Assembly: GCA_050251775.1 (NCBI GenBank)
Contig: JBFWMD010000065.1
Span: 1 to 21,175 of the forward strand
Reading direction: 5' to 3'
Length of the DNA stretch: 21,175 nt
Origin: Paucidesulfovibrio sp050251775
GTDB taxonomy: Bacteria > Desulfobacterota > Desulfovibrionia > Desulfovibrionales > Desulfovibrionaceae
The notes beneath the pieces are model-generated. The model did no database searches. It was not told the origin of the DNA and worked only from the letters and a program-made list of their open reading frames with translations. Position numbers and translations under genes: made by a program. Positions within the stretch are counted from its first letter, which is position 1. The number at the start of each line of letters is the position of its first letter. Shown here in pieces: positions 8,184 through 14,774 of the stretch.

Positions 8184-8774
8184 TTACGCCTCTTTGCTTG
8201 CCGCCTCGGGGGCCTCGGCCTTGGGAGCCGCCGGGGTCGCCTTGGTGGCGTTTTCAGCCTGTCGCTCAAGCCTTTTCAGCAGATCCAGCTTGAAGTCCTG
8301 CCTGCTGGTACCGACAAAGTAGATGTTGTGGGAGTAATGGAGCGATCCCACAGGGCAGTTCTCTATACAGGTTCCGCACAGGCTGCACAGACTGTAGTCG
8401 TAGAGAAACTTGGCCGGTTCCTTGGGAGCCTTGGGCCTTTTGACCTCCTCGCCCCGGGCTTCGGCTGCCTTCATGGCCTGCTCCTCTTCGGGAGTGGGCT
8501 TGGGAGCCTTGGCCTTAACCACGGTCAGGCAGCCGCTCGGGCAGTTGGTCACGCACATCATGCAACCGATGCACTTGGGCTTTGCCGGGTTCTTCGGTTT
8601 GCCCACGAGTTCCACGTGACCGCCGTAGGTCTGCTCCACTTCCGGGTCCACGGTCTGGCGCGGGTAATGCACCGTGACCGTCGGTTGCAGGAAGTACTTG
8701 CCGGTGACCTTGAGGCCCACGAACAGGCTCCAAAGATCTTTGACGCTTTGGAAGATATCTCTCACTGCACTCAT
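8184..8774 (-). CDS. nuoI: NADH-quinone oxidoreductase-like subunit I, 2x[4Fe-4S] ferredoxin-type, with enlarged linker
   Basis: NuoI carries clusters N6a and N6b and passes electrons to NuoB. The protein has 196 residues. An N-terminal amphipathic segment ('IFQSVKDLWSLFVGLKVTGKY') is followed by two cluster motifs: C68-x2-C71-x2-C74-x3-C78 and C130-x2-C133-x2-C136-x3-C140. The linker between C78 and C130 is about 50 residues, roughly 20 longer than in E. coli NuoI, and is highly charged (around residues 87-120, rich in K, P, E and A). The C-terminal 25 residues are also Ala/Lys/Glu-rich. The ATG at 8774 is chosen because the protein begins there in the usual NuoI manner, though the nearest good ribosome binding site (GGGGAG) is about 12 bases away. 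It lies 17 bases after nuoH. Confidence 0.95.
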   Translation of the reverse strand: MSAVRDIFQSVKDLWSLFVGLKVTGKYFLQPTVTVHYPRQTVDPEVEQTYGGHVELVGKPKNPAKPKCIGCMMCVTNCPSGCLTVVKAKAPKPTPEEEQAMKAAEARGEEVKRPKAPKEPAKFLYDYSLCSLCGTCIENCPVGSLHYSHNIYFVGTSRQDFKLDLLKRLERQAENATKATPAAPKAEAPEAASKEA

Positions 8775-8791
8775 AATTCTACCGCACTCCC

Positions 8792-9763
8792 CTAGAACAC
8801 CTTCATGAAGAAAGCGGTTCCCAAAAGGTTCAGGGTGGCCAGTGGCAGGAGCCACTTCCAGTTCACGTTCAGCAGCTGGACAAAGGTGACGCGGGGGTAG
8901 GTCCAGCGGATCCACATGATGAACAGGATGATCGCGTAGACCTTGGGAAGGAACCACCACCAGCCGTCCGTGCCGAACGGACCCTGATAACCGCCGAGGA
9001 AAAGAATCGCGGCCACACTGGAGACCACGACCATGTAGCCGTATTCGGCCAGGAAGAAGAGCCCGAAGCCCATGCCCGAATATTCGGTGTGGAAACCGGC
9101 GGTCAGCTCGGACTCGGCCTCGGGAAGGTCGAACGGCGCGCGGTTGGTTTCGCCCACGGAGCTGATGATGAAGATAATGAAGGCCAGCGGCTGGTAGGCC
9201 AGGTTCCACTGCCAGGGCCAGGGTCCCTGCCCCTCCGTGATGGTCACGAAGTCGAGGGAGCCGGTCATGAAGGCGATGGCCAGGACCGAAAGCAGCAACG
9301 GGATTTCATAAGCCACGGACTGGGCCACGGCGCGGGCGCCGCCGAGCAGGCCGTACTTGTTGTTGGAGGCCCAGCCCGCCAGCAGCAGGGCCAGGACGTT
9401 GAAACCCGCAAAGGCCAGAATCAGCAACACTCCCAGGTTGACCTGCATGCCCGTGAGCACCGGGCCGTAGGGCAACACCAGGAAGAGCAGCATCACCGGC
9501 AGCATGGAAAGTATCGGCGCCAGCCAATACAGGATCGGGTCGGCTCCGGTGGGCATCAAAAGCTGCTTACACATCAGCTTGACGCCGTCAAAGAGCGCCT
9601 GGATGATGCCGTGGGGTCCGGCCTCGAAGGGGCCGGGACGACGCTGGATGAAACCGGCGACTTTCCGCTCCAGGTAAACCAGCACCAGGGCGTTGATACC
9701 GACCCAGACCATGGTCACGATCAACGCGATGATCAAATGCACGAGTTGGGGATGAATACTCAT
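8792..9763 (-). CDS. nuoH: NADH-quinone oxidoreductase-like subunit H
   Basis: NuoH links the peripheral arm to the membrane arm and forms part of the quinone chamber. The protein has 323 residues, the usual length, with about eight membrane helices. Signature stretches are 'LERKVAGFIQRRPGP' (31-45) and 'GETNRAPFDLPEAESEL' (204-220), plus 'AGFHTEYSGMGFGLFFLAEY' (222-241), which include the conserved acidic residues of the first half-channel. The ATG at 9763 has GGGAG five bases upstream and lies nine bases after nuoD. Placing nuoH and nuoI directly after nuoD, with no nuoE, F or G between, is typical of complex I lacking the NADH module. Confidence 0.97.
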   Translation of the reverse strand: MSIHPQLVHLIIALIVTMVWVGINALVLVYLERKVAGFIQRRPGPFEAGPHGIIQALFDGVKLMCKQLLMPTGADPILYWLAPILSMLPVMLLFLVLPYGPVLTGMQVNLGVLLILAFAGFNVLALLLAGWASNNKYGLLGGARAVAQSVAYEIPLLLSVLAIAFMTGSLDFVTITEGQGPWPWQWNLAYQPLAFIIFIISSVGETNRAPFDLPEAESELTAGFHTEYSGMGFGLFFLAEYGYMVVVSSVAAILFLGGYQGPFGTDGWWWFLPKVYAIILFIMWIRWTYPRVTFVQLLNVNWKWLLPLATLNLLGTAFFMKVF

Positions 9764-9772
9764 TCTCGCTCC

Positions 9773-10945
9773 CTACCTGTCGATTTCCGGGATGATCAGG
9801 TCCAGGCTGCCGAGAGCCGCCACAGCGTCCGCAAGCAACATGCCCTGGGAGGCTTCGGCGAAACAGCTCAGGTTCGAGAAGCCCGGCGCGCGCAGCTTGA
9901 CCCGGTACGGGACCTTGCTGCCGTCGCTGGCCACGTAGATGCCGACCTTGCCTCGTCCGCCCTCCACGGCGTAGTAGGCCTCGCCCGCGGGCATCTTGGC
10001 GCTCGGCTTGGGCGCGCCCTTGGTCAGGAAAGGACCTTCGATGCCGGGCAACTGCTCCAGCGCCTGTTCGATGATCTTGCAGCTCTCCTCCATCTCTTCC
10101 ATGCGCACCATGTAGCGCCCCATGGAACAGGCCGAAGTCCGGGTCGGAATCTTGAAGTCGAAGCGGTCGTAGACACCGAAGGGTTCGGAAACGCGCAGAT
10201 CGTAGGCCAGGCCAGCGCCGCGCGCCACAGGGCCGGTGCAGCCGTAGCGGTTGACCATGTCCTGATCCATGATGCCGATTCCTTCGACGCGCTTTCTGAG
10301 AATGATGTTGTCCGTGACCAGATCCTTGTACATGGGCAGACGCTGGCGGAAGCGCTCGATGAAGGCCTTGGTTCCCTCAATGAACTTCTCGTCCAGATCC
10401 GCGGACACGCCGCCGATGCGGAAGTAGGAGTAGGTCAGGCGCGAAGCCGTGGGCCGCTGAAGCAGGTCCAGAAGCATTTCACGATCATCGAACGCGTACA
10501 TGATCGGGGTGAACGCGCCCAGGTCCAGAATGTAGGCGCCCCACCAGAGCAAGTGCGAGGTGAGGCGGTTCATTTCATTGGTGATCACGCGGATGTATTC
10601 CGCGCGCTCCGGCACTTCAATGCCGCCGAGTTTTTCCACGGCCCCGCAGTAGGCCCAGTTCCAGGCCAGGGGATGACCGTAGTCCACTCGGCCGAGGTTG
10701 GGCATGAACTGGCCCCAGGCCTTGCACTCGCCCATCTTCTCGTGCATGCGGTGCAGGTAGCCGAAGACCGGCTCCGCGCGCAGGATGTATTCGCCGTCGA
10801 GTTCAAGAATGATCCGGAGCACGCCGTGGGTGGACGGATGCTGCGGACCGAGGTTCAAAATCAGGGAGTCGGGCCGGGCTTTCTTGGCGAAATTCCTGGT
10901 GTAGAAATCGCCGCCGACCTGTTCCATATCAGGGTAACGTGTCAT
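9773..10945 (-). CDS. nuoD: NADH-quinone oxidoreductase-like subunit D (49 kDa)
   Basis: NuoD with NuoB forms the quinone-reduction site; it is related to the large subunit of NiFe hydrogenases but lacks the NiFe ligands. The protein has 390 residues and is a separate NuoD, not a NuoCD fusion. The quinone-contacting histidine of 'LGPQHPSTHG' (H40) and tyrosine of 'GRVDYGHP' (Y89) are both present, matching His38 and Tyr87 of the Thermus Nqo4 protein. The C-terminus 'SLDLIIPEIDR' is also typical ('...GDVDR' type). GGAAGG lies seven bases or so before the ATG. Twenty bases separate it from nuoC. Confidence 0.97.
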   Translation of the reverse strand: MTRYPDMEQVGGDFYTRNFAKKARPDSLILNLGPQHPSTHGVLRIILELDGEYILRAEPVFGYLHRMHEKMGECKAWGQFMPNLGRVDYGHPLAWNWAYCGAVEKLGGIEVPERAEYIRVITNEMNRLTSHLLWWGAYILDLGAFTPIMYAFDDREMLLDLLQRPTASRLTYSYFRIGGVSADLDEKFIEGTKAFIERFRQRLPMYKDLVTDNIILRKRVEGIGIMDQDMVNRYGCTGPVARGAGLAYDLRVSEPFGVYDRFDFKIPTRTSACSMGRYMVRMEEMEESCKIIEQALEQLPGIEGPFLTKGAPKPSAKMPAGEAYYAVEGGRGKVGIYVASDGSKVPYRVKLRAPGFSNLSCFAEASQGMLLADAVAALGSLDLIIPEIDR

Positions 10946-10965
10946 GGCTCAATCCTTCCGGTTGC

Positions 10966-11499
10966 CTAGCCCGCAGCCGGGGCTTCTTCCGCGGGCGCGT
11001 CCGCAAACAGGGCCTTGATCGCATCGGTGCAGGCCTGCGTCTCATACAGCGACATGACGGCCTTCAGTCCGAGGCGCTTTTTGTCGTCCTTGAGCAGCGG
11101 CGGAGCGATGCGCTGGTCCTCTTCGGCGGGCAGCAGAAGCGGAATGAGATTCTGGTGTCCCTCGAAAAGCACGCCGTGAAAATCAAAGGTCTCGCGCTCG
11201 TGCCAGTCCGCACCCTGGAAGATGTCGGAGATGGTCGGAACGGTGGGATTTTCGCGGGAGACAAGCACTTTCAACGTCACCCGGCCAGGACTGGTCATCT
11301 TGTCGAAATGGTAGACCACGAGGATGCCGTCCGTGGTGTCCAGGGCGAACACATCCTCAATGAACCAAGCGTCTTCGCGCAGCCGGGTCACGGCCTTGCG
11401 CAGCACCGTGGGCTTCAAAAAAAAGACCCACTCCTGGCCCGTGGCGGCGAAATCGGCCTTGGCCTTGCACTCCAGGGGGAGGCCGTCGAACAGATTCAT
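10966..11499 (-). CDS. nuoC: NADH-quinone oxidoreductase-like subunit C (30 kDa)
   Basis: NuoC is a peripheral subunit that packs against NuoD and NuoB. The protein has 177 residues. The family signature 'ADWHERETFDFHGVLFEGH' is present at about 98-116. The tail after about 160 is Ala/Glu-rich and not conserved. It starts one base after the nuoB stop codon; a GGAGG/GAGG run lies within the end of nuoB. It is separate from nuoD, unlike the fused NuoCD of E. coli. Confidence 0.95.
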   Translation of the reverse strand: MNLFDGLPLECKAKADFAATGQEWVFFLKPTVLRKAVTRLREDAWFIEDVFALDTTDGILVVYHFDKMTSPGRVTLKVLVSRENPTVPTISDIFQGADWHERETFDFHGVLFEGHQNLIPLLLPAEEDQRIAPPLLKDDKKRLGLKAVMSLYETQACTDAIKALFADAPAEEAPAAG

Positions 11500-11500
11500 G

Positions 11501-12052
11501 TTAGCCCTCCTCCTTCAAAGTGGGAACCGGCCACCAGCGTTTGCCGACCATCTTCTTCTGCAGCTCGAAGAGCCCTTCGAGCAGCCCTTCGGGACGCGGC
11601 GGACAGCCGGGAACATACACATCCACCGGGATCAGCGTGTCGATGCCCTCGACGAGATTGTAGGCTTCCTTGAACTTGAACGGACCGCCGGAAATGGCAC
11701 AGTTGCCCATGGCGATGACGTACTTGGGCGCGGGCATCTGTTCATAGAGCCGGACGATGGCGGGAGCCATTTTCTTGGTCACGGTTCCAGCCACGATCAT
11801 CAGGTCGGACTGACGCGGCGAAGGCCGGAAGACTTCCGCGCCGAAGCGGGCGAGGTCGAAGCGGGCCATGCCGGTGCTCATCATTTCGATGGCGCAGCAG
11901 GCAAGGCCGAAAGTCATGGGCCAGATGGACATGGCCCGGCAGACGTTGAGGATCTTGTCGACGAGCTGGATCTGGACCAGCGCCGGCTCGACGGTCCCCA
12001 CGGTTTTTCGCAGGGTCGCCAGTTCTTCTACAGGTTGATGCGACGCGGCCAT
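11501..12052 (-). CDS. nuoB: NADH-quinone oxidoreductase-like subunit B, N2 cluster protein
   Basis: NuoB holds cluster N2, the last iron-sulfur cluster before quinone. The protein has 183 residues. All four ligands are visible: C52 and C53 ('GLACCAIEMM'), C118 ('MGNCAISGG') and C150 ('VPGCPPRPE'). The adjacent-cysteine pair is characteristic. The ATG at 12052 has AAGGGG seven bases upstream and lies inside the end of nuoA, giving a 25-base overlap, so translation of the two is likely coupled. Confidence 0.97.
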   Translation of the reverse strand: MAASHQPVEELATLRKTVGTVEPALVQIQLVDKILNVCRAMSIWPMTFGLACCAIEMMSTGMARFDLARFGAEVFRPSPRQSDLMIVAGTVTKKMAPAIVRLYEQMPAPKYVIAMGNCAISGGPFKFKEAYNLVEGIDTLIPVDVYVPGCPPRPEGLLEGLFELQKKMVGKRWWPVPTLKEEG

Positions 12053-12408
12053 GTAAACACCCCTTTAGCCCAGAAGTACACGATGGAAACGGCCAGAACG
12101 AAAAGGAAGATGAACACCTTGACGAACGGCAGCCAACCTTCGGTGGAGCTGTAGACGGTCGCCACCGGGAACAGATAAAGCACGTCCACGTCGAACGCCA
12201 AAAAGATCAACGCATAACAGTAGTAGGAAATTCCCCATTTGACCCAGGAGCTTCCGTGGGGCCTCATGCCACACTCGAAAGCCATTCCCAGGTCGCCCCC
12301 CTTGGCCTTGGGCCCGAGCAGAACGGCCAGAATCAATGGGCCGACCGCGAACAGAAGCCCGCCGAGCAAAAACAGCACAATGGCGAGATGCAACCAACTG
12401 AAGACCAT
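12028..12408 (-). CDS. nuoA: NADH-quinone oxidoreductase-like subunit A
   Basis: NuoA is a three-helix membrane subunit near the junction of the two arms. The protein has 126 residues. The loop with 'FECGMRPHG' (E45, C46) and the second-helix acidic pair D73 and D75 in 'FLAFDVDVLYLFP' are the usual conserved features. It is the first gene of the thirteen-gene operon; AGAGGT lies six bases before the ATG. The 198-base region upstream carries the candidate promoter and the Rex-like palindrome. Confidence 0.97.
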   Translation of the reverse strand: MVFSWLHLAIVLFLLGGLLFAVGPLILAVLLGPKAKGGDLGMAFECGMRPHGSSWVKWGISYYCYALIFLAFDVDVLYLFPVATVYSSTEGWLPFVKVFIFLFVLAVSIVYFWAKGVFTWPRRINL

Positions 12409-12487
12409 ACGTGAACCTCTAACCCCTTGGTTTGCGCGGCGTCCCGGAACAGCCCAGGCTCGCGCCGCCTACACGGAATGGTGCTTT

Positions 12488-12516
12488 TATTTGCCTCATA
12501 ACCCAAGTCACGTCAA
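12488..12516 (-). promoter_or_regulatory. Candidate sigma-70 promoter of the complex I operon
   Basis: On the minus strand TTGACG (12516 to 12511) matches the -35 consensus at five of six positions. Seventeen bases downstream is CAAATA, a poor -10 match, so the -10 element is uncertain. The start of transcription would lie about 70 bases before nuoA. Context supports a promoter here because the next gene upstream ends at 12607. Confidence 0.35.
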
Positions 12517-12521
12517 GAACT

Positions 12522-12539
12522 TCGTGAAATATTTCATGT
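12522..12539. promoter_or_regulatory. Candidate Rex (NADH-responsive repressor) operator upstream of nuoA
   Basis: The centre is a perfect 12-base palindrome, TGAAATATTTCA (12525-12536). Compared with the Rex consensus TTGTGAA-N4-TTCACAA, the 18-base site matches in the core and one flank (GTGAA-ATAT-TTCA), with mismatches near the ends. It lies five to eight bases upstream of the TTGACG -35 element, a sensible place for a regulator of an electron-transport operon. A CRP/FNR-family site (GTGA-N6-TCAy) is the main alternative. Confidence 0.45.
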
Positions 12540-12552
12540 AGTGCAGCAATAT

Positions 12553-12569
12553 TCAAGGCCTGGCCTTGA
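12553..12569. repeat. Perfect inverted repeat downstream of the GGDEF gene
   Basis: TCAAGGCC and GGCCTTGA flank a single central T. It lies 38 bases after the stop of the minus-strand response regulator and may form a hairpin at the end of that transcript, but no T-run follows. An A/T-rich hairpin (CTTTTTT, six-base loop, AAAAAAG on the minus strand) sits between it and the stop codon. Confidence 0.4.
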
Positions 12570-12606
12570 TCGCCGCCCTTGCCCTTTTTTCAGACCAAAA
12601 AAGTCA

Positions 12607-13926
12607 TCATTCCGCGTCGCAATCCACCGCGCACCAGCTTCTCCCCGCGCGTTTGGCCGCATACATGGCCGAGTCCGCCTTGCAGAGCAGTTCCTCGGGG
12701 GTCACGGCGTCATCGGGAAACACGCTGATGCCCAGCGTGGCTCCCACCACATGACACTCTCCGTTGATCTCAAAGGGCTTCTCCAAAGAGGCCAGGAGAT
12801 CGCGGGCGACCTTTTCCGCGCTGGAAACATCATCCACAGCCGAAAGCAGCACACCGAACTCGTCCCCGCCCAGCCGGGCCAGTGTGTCGGAGGAGCGGAC
12901 ACGACGCTTGAAGCGGTCCGCCACGCCGCGCAGGACCAGGTCCCCGGCCTGGTGTCCGAAGCCGTCGTTGACCTTCTTGAAATCGTTCAGATCGATGAAG
13001 ATCACGGCCATTCTGTGCTTGTAGCGCCGGGCGCTCTCCAGGAAATGCTCCATGCGGTCGAAGAAAAGCGTGCGGTTGGGCACGTCCGTCAGATCGTCGA
13101 AATGCGCCTTGCGGTGCAGATTGATTTCGCAAAGCTTACGCTGGGTGATGTCCTCGATGACGCCTTCCACCAGGACCGGGTCCCGGCCTCGCACCAGTCG
13201 CGAACTCTCGGATAGCCAGACAAGTTCCCCATCCCTTCTGCGTACCTGAAACTCCCAGTTCGAAATATAGCCTTCTTCCTGAAGGATCGAGAGGTAGCGT
13301 TCGCGGTGCTCCTGGCTCACGGCGATGTCCCGGAAGAGTCCGGGAACCTTCAGGACCTCCTCGGGCGTGGAATATCCCAGCAATCTGGCCAACGCTGGGT
13401 TTGCATCGGTCACGGTTCCGTCGAGGCGCATCTCGAAGATGCCTTTCACGGCCTTGACGAAGAAATTACGGTAACGCTCCTCAGCTTGGCCCAGTGCCTC
13501 GGCAGCCTGCTTGCGCCGATGGATTTCGTGTTCGAGCTGAAGCTTCTGGCGATGCAGGTCCAGGAAGACCTTGACCTTGCTGCGGAGCATGTAGGGGTCC
13601 ACGGGCCGGAAGAGATAATCCACGGCCCCGGCCTCGTAGCCGAGTTTGACAGAGGCTTCATCCTGAAAAATGGAGGTGACGAAGATGACGGGGACGTGGC
13701 GGCCGCTGTCCAGGGCCTTGATGGCGCGGCAGGTGTCGTAGCCGTCCATGCCCGGCATCTGGATATCCAGCAGGATCAGGGCAAAGGCATGCTTCCTGAC
13801 CAGTTCCACGGCCTCGTGCCCGTTCTCCGCCATGCGCACGCGGCAGTCGTCCTGTTTGAGCAGCTGTTCCAGGAGAACGAGGTTCATGGGAGTGTCGTCC
13901 ACGATCAGAATCTCAAGCAGGTTCAA
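12607..13926 (-). CDS. Response regulator with REC, PAS and GGDEF domains (probable diguanylate cyclase)
   Basis: The protein has 439 residues and should make cyclic di-GMP in response to phosphorylation. Residues 5-120 are a receiver domain with acidic pocket D10-D11, phospho-acceptor D54 ('LLDIQMPGMDG') and T84; the usual conserved lysine is R107 ('DYLFRPVDP'). A helical linker (120-150) leads to a PAS domain (about 150-265), then a GGDEF domain (275-435). The active-site motif GGDEF (353-357) is intact and preceded by the product-inhibition site RSSD (344-347) at the canonical five-residue distance. The start is TTG at 13926 with AAGGAGG six bases upstream; it overlaps the stop of the ComB-like gene by four bases. 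No histidine kinase is adjacent. Confidence 0.93.
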   Translation of the reverse strand: MNLLEILIVDDTPMNLVLLEQLLKQDDCRVRMAENGHEAVELVRKHAFALILLDIQMPGMDGYDTCRAIKALDSGRHVPVIFVTSIFQDEASVKLGYEAGAVDYLFRPVDPYMLRSKVKVFLDLHRQKLQLEHEIHRRKQAAEALGQAEERYRNFFVKAVKGIFEMRLDGTVTDANPALARLLGYSTPEEVLKVPGLFRDIAVSQEHRERYLSILQEEGYISNWEFQVRRRDGELVWLSESSRLVRGRDPVLVEGVIEDITQRKLCEINLHRKAHFDDLTDVPNRTLFFDRMEHFLESARRYKHRMAVIFIDLNDFKKVNDGFGHQAGDLVLRGVADRFKRRVRSSDTLARLGGDEFGVLLSAVDDVSSAEKVARDLLASLEKPFEINGECHVVGATLGISVFPDDAVTPEELLCKADSAMYAAKRAGRSWCAVDCDAE

Positions 13927-14642
13927 ACCGCGCCTCCTTGTGAAGTATGGGTCGCGCCGCCGTGGCGCCTCACCCGATACAATCCCTGACCGTCCGGAAC
14001 GGCTTCCAGTACGTGGTCATACCGGTCCAGGTCCATGCAGAGTTCAAAATCCAGTTCCGGCGCATCGTCGCGTGCGGAGTCGAAAAACATGGCCGCCGAA
14101 GGCAGGCCGCGCAGATGCTTGCGCAGAACCTCGTAGCTGTTGGGATACCCCTCCACCGCGTTTTTCAGGAACATGGCGCACATGGTGTCTTCGAGGCTGC
14201 GGATTTCCCCGCGCTCGCCCGGAGCCAGCAGCCAGCCCGCAGACGCTTTGGATTCCGTAAGACACTCCGCCGTGGCCGAAGCGTTGATGAAGGAAGCAAG
14301 CAGCACGCGCCCTGCATCCCCCACGGCAAAAGCAGCGGGAGTGCCCGCATCCGTGGCCAGGACCACGGTACGCCCTGCCAAATTGGCCGATTGGAGTCTG
14401 CTGGGAGAGTTGGGGTAATCAAAACCCTCAGGAAGGACGCCGAGTTGTTCACCGGCGAGAATCCAATCCGGATGCTCAGAACGCAAGGCGAGCGCCTGTT
14501 GCGCATCCCGGGCCAGAAGCACGTCCGCGCCCTGGTCCAGAACCGCGAAAACCGAGGCCCAGACGCGAAAAACATCGACCACCACGACGAACTCCGCTCC
14601 GGACGGGGCGGCAGCCAGGGTTTCGGCGATGTTCAGGCGCAT
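13923..14642 (-). CDS. ComB-family protein (2-phosphosulfolactate phosphatase-like)
   Basis: The protein has 239 residues. ComB hydrolyses 2-phosphosulfolactate in coenzyme M synthesis in methanogens; bacterial relatives often have no known role. Family landmarks are 'VVVDVFR' (20-26), 'AGEQLG' (63-68), 'GFDYPNSP' (73-80), 'GRTVVLATDAGT' (90-101), 'FINASA' (118-123) and 'SLEDTMCAM' (149-157). Several differ from the usual form: 'RVWASVF' in place of an 'RASTT'-like segment, GEQ for GER, and AGT for NGT, so activity may differ. The ATG at 14642 has GGAGG five bases upstream; a GTG 11 codons earlier is less likely. It is coupled to the GGDEF gene by a four-base overlap. A role in sulfonate chemistry is possible but unproven. 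Confidence 0.8.
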   Translation of the reverse strand: MRLNIAETLAAAPSGAEFVVVVDVFRVWASVFAVLDQGADVLLARDAQQALALRSEHPDWILAGEQLGVLPEGFDYPNSPSRLQSANLAGRTVVLATDAGTPAAFAVGDAGRVLLASFINASATAECLTESKASAGWLLAPGERGEIRSLEDTMCAMFLKNAVEGYPNSYEVLRKHLRGLPSAAMFFDSARDDAPELDFELCMDLDRYDHVLEAVPDGQGLYRVRRHGGATHTSQGGAV

Positions 14643-14701
14643 GTAATCCTCCAGTTTGACCGGAAGATATTTCACATTTTTCAGGGGCAGTAAAGGGGGG
14701 G

Positions 14702-14732
14702 GACCTCTTCTTGATTATTGCACCAAGAGGTC
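14702..14732. promoter_or_regulatory. Inverted repeat in the divergent comB-like / uxs promoter region
   Basis: GACCTCTT (14702-14709) and AAGAGGTC (14725-14732) are perfect inverted arms around a 15-base spacer. The spacer holds TTGATT (14711-14716), a plausible -35 for the plus-strand gene (17 bases before TATCCA at 14734-14739), and, on the minus strand, AATAAT (14719 to 14714), a good -10 for the ComB-like gene. The repeat therefore overlaps both candidate promoters and could be a shared operator or a leader hairpin. Confidence 0.35.
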
Positions 14733-14774
14733 GTATCCAAAGAATCAAACGGCAATCAGGCCAACGGAGTATCC

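Noticed and set aside
8775..9209. N-terminal extension of nuoI up to 9209
   Set aside because: The extra 145 residues are read out of frame through nuoH and have no similarity to NuoI; the real protein starts at 8774.
10670..10700. Possible loss of the quinone-binding tyrosine in NuoD ('MPNLGRVDYGHP')
   Set aside because: Counting along Thermus Nqo4, Tyr87 is the tyrosine of the 'MDY' triplet, which matches 'VDY' (Y89) here. The residue is conserved; only a non-essential upstream position differs.
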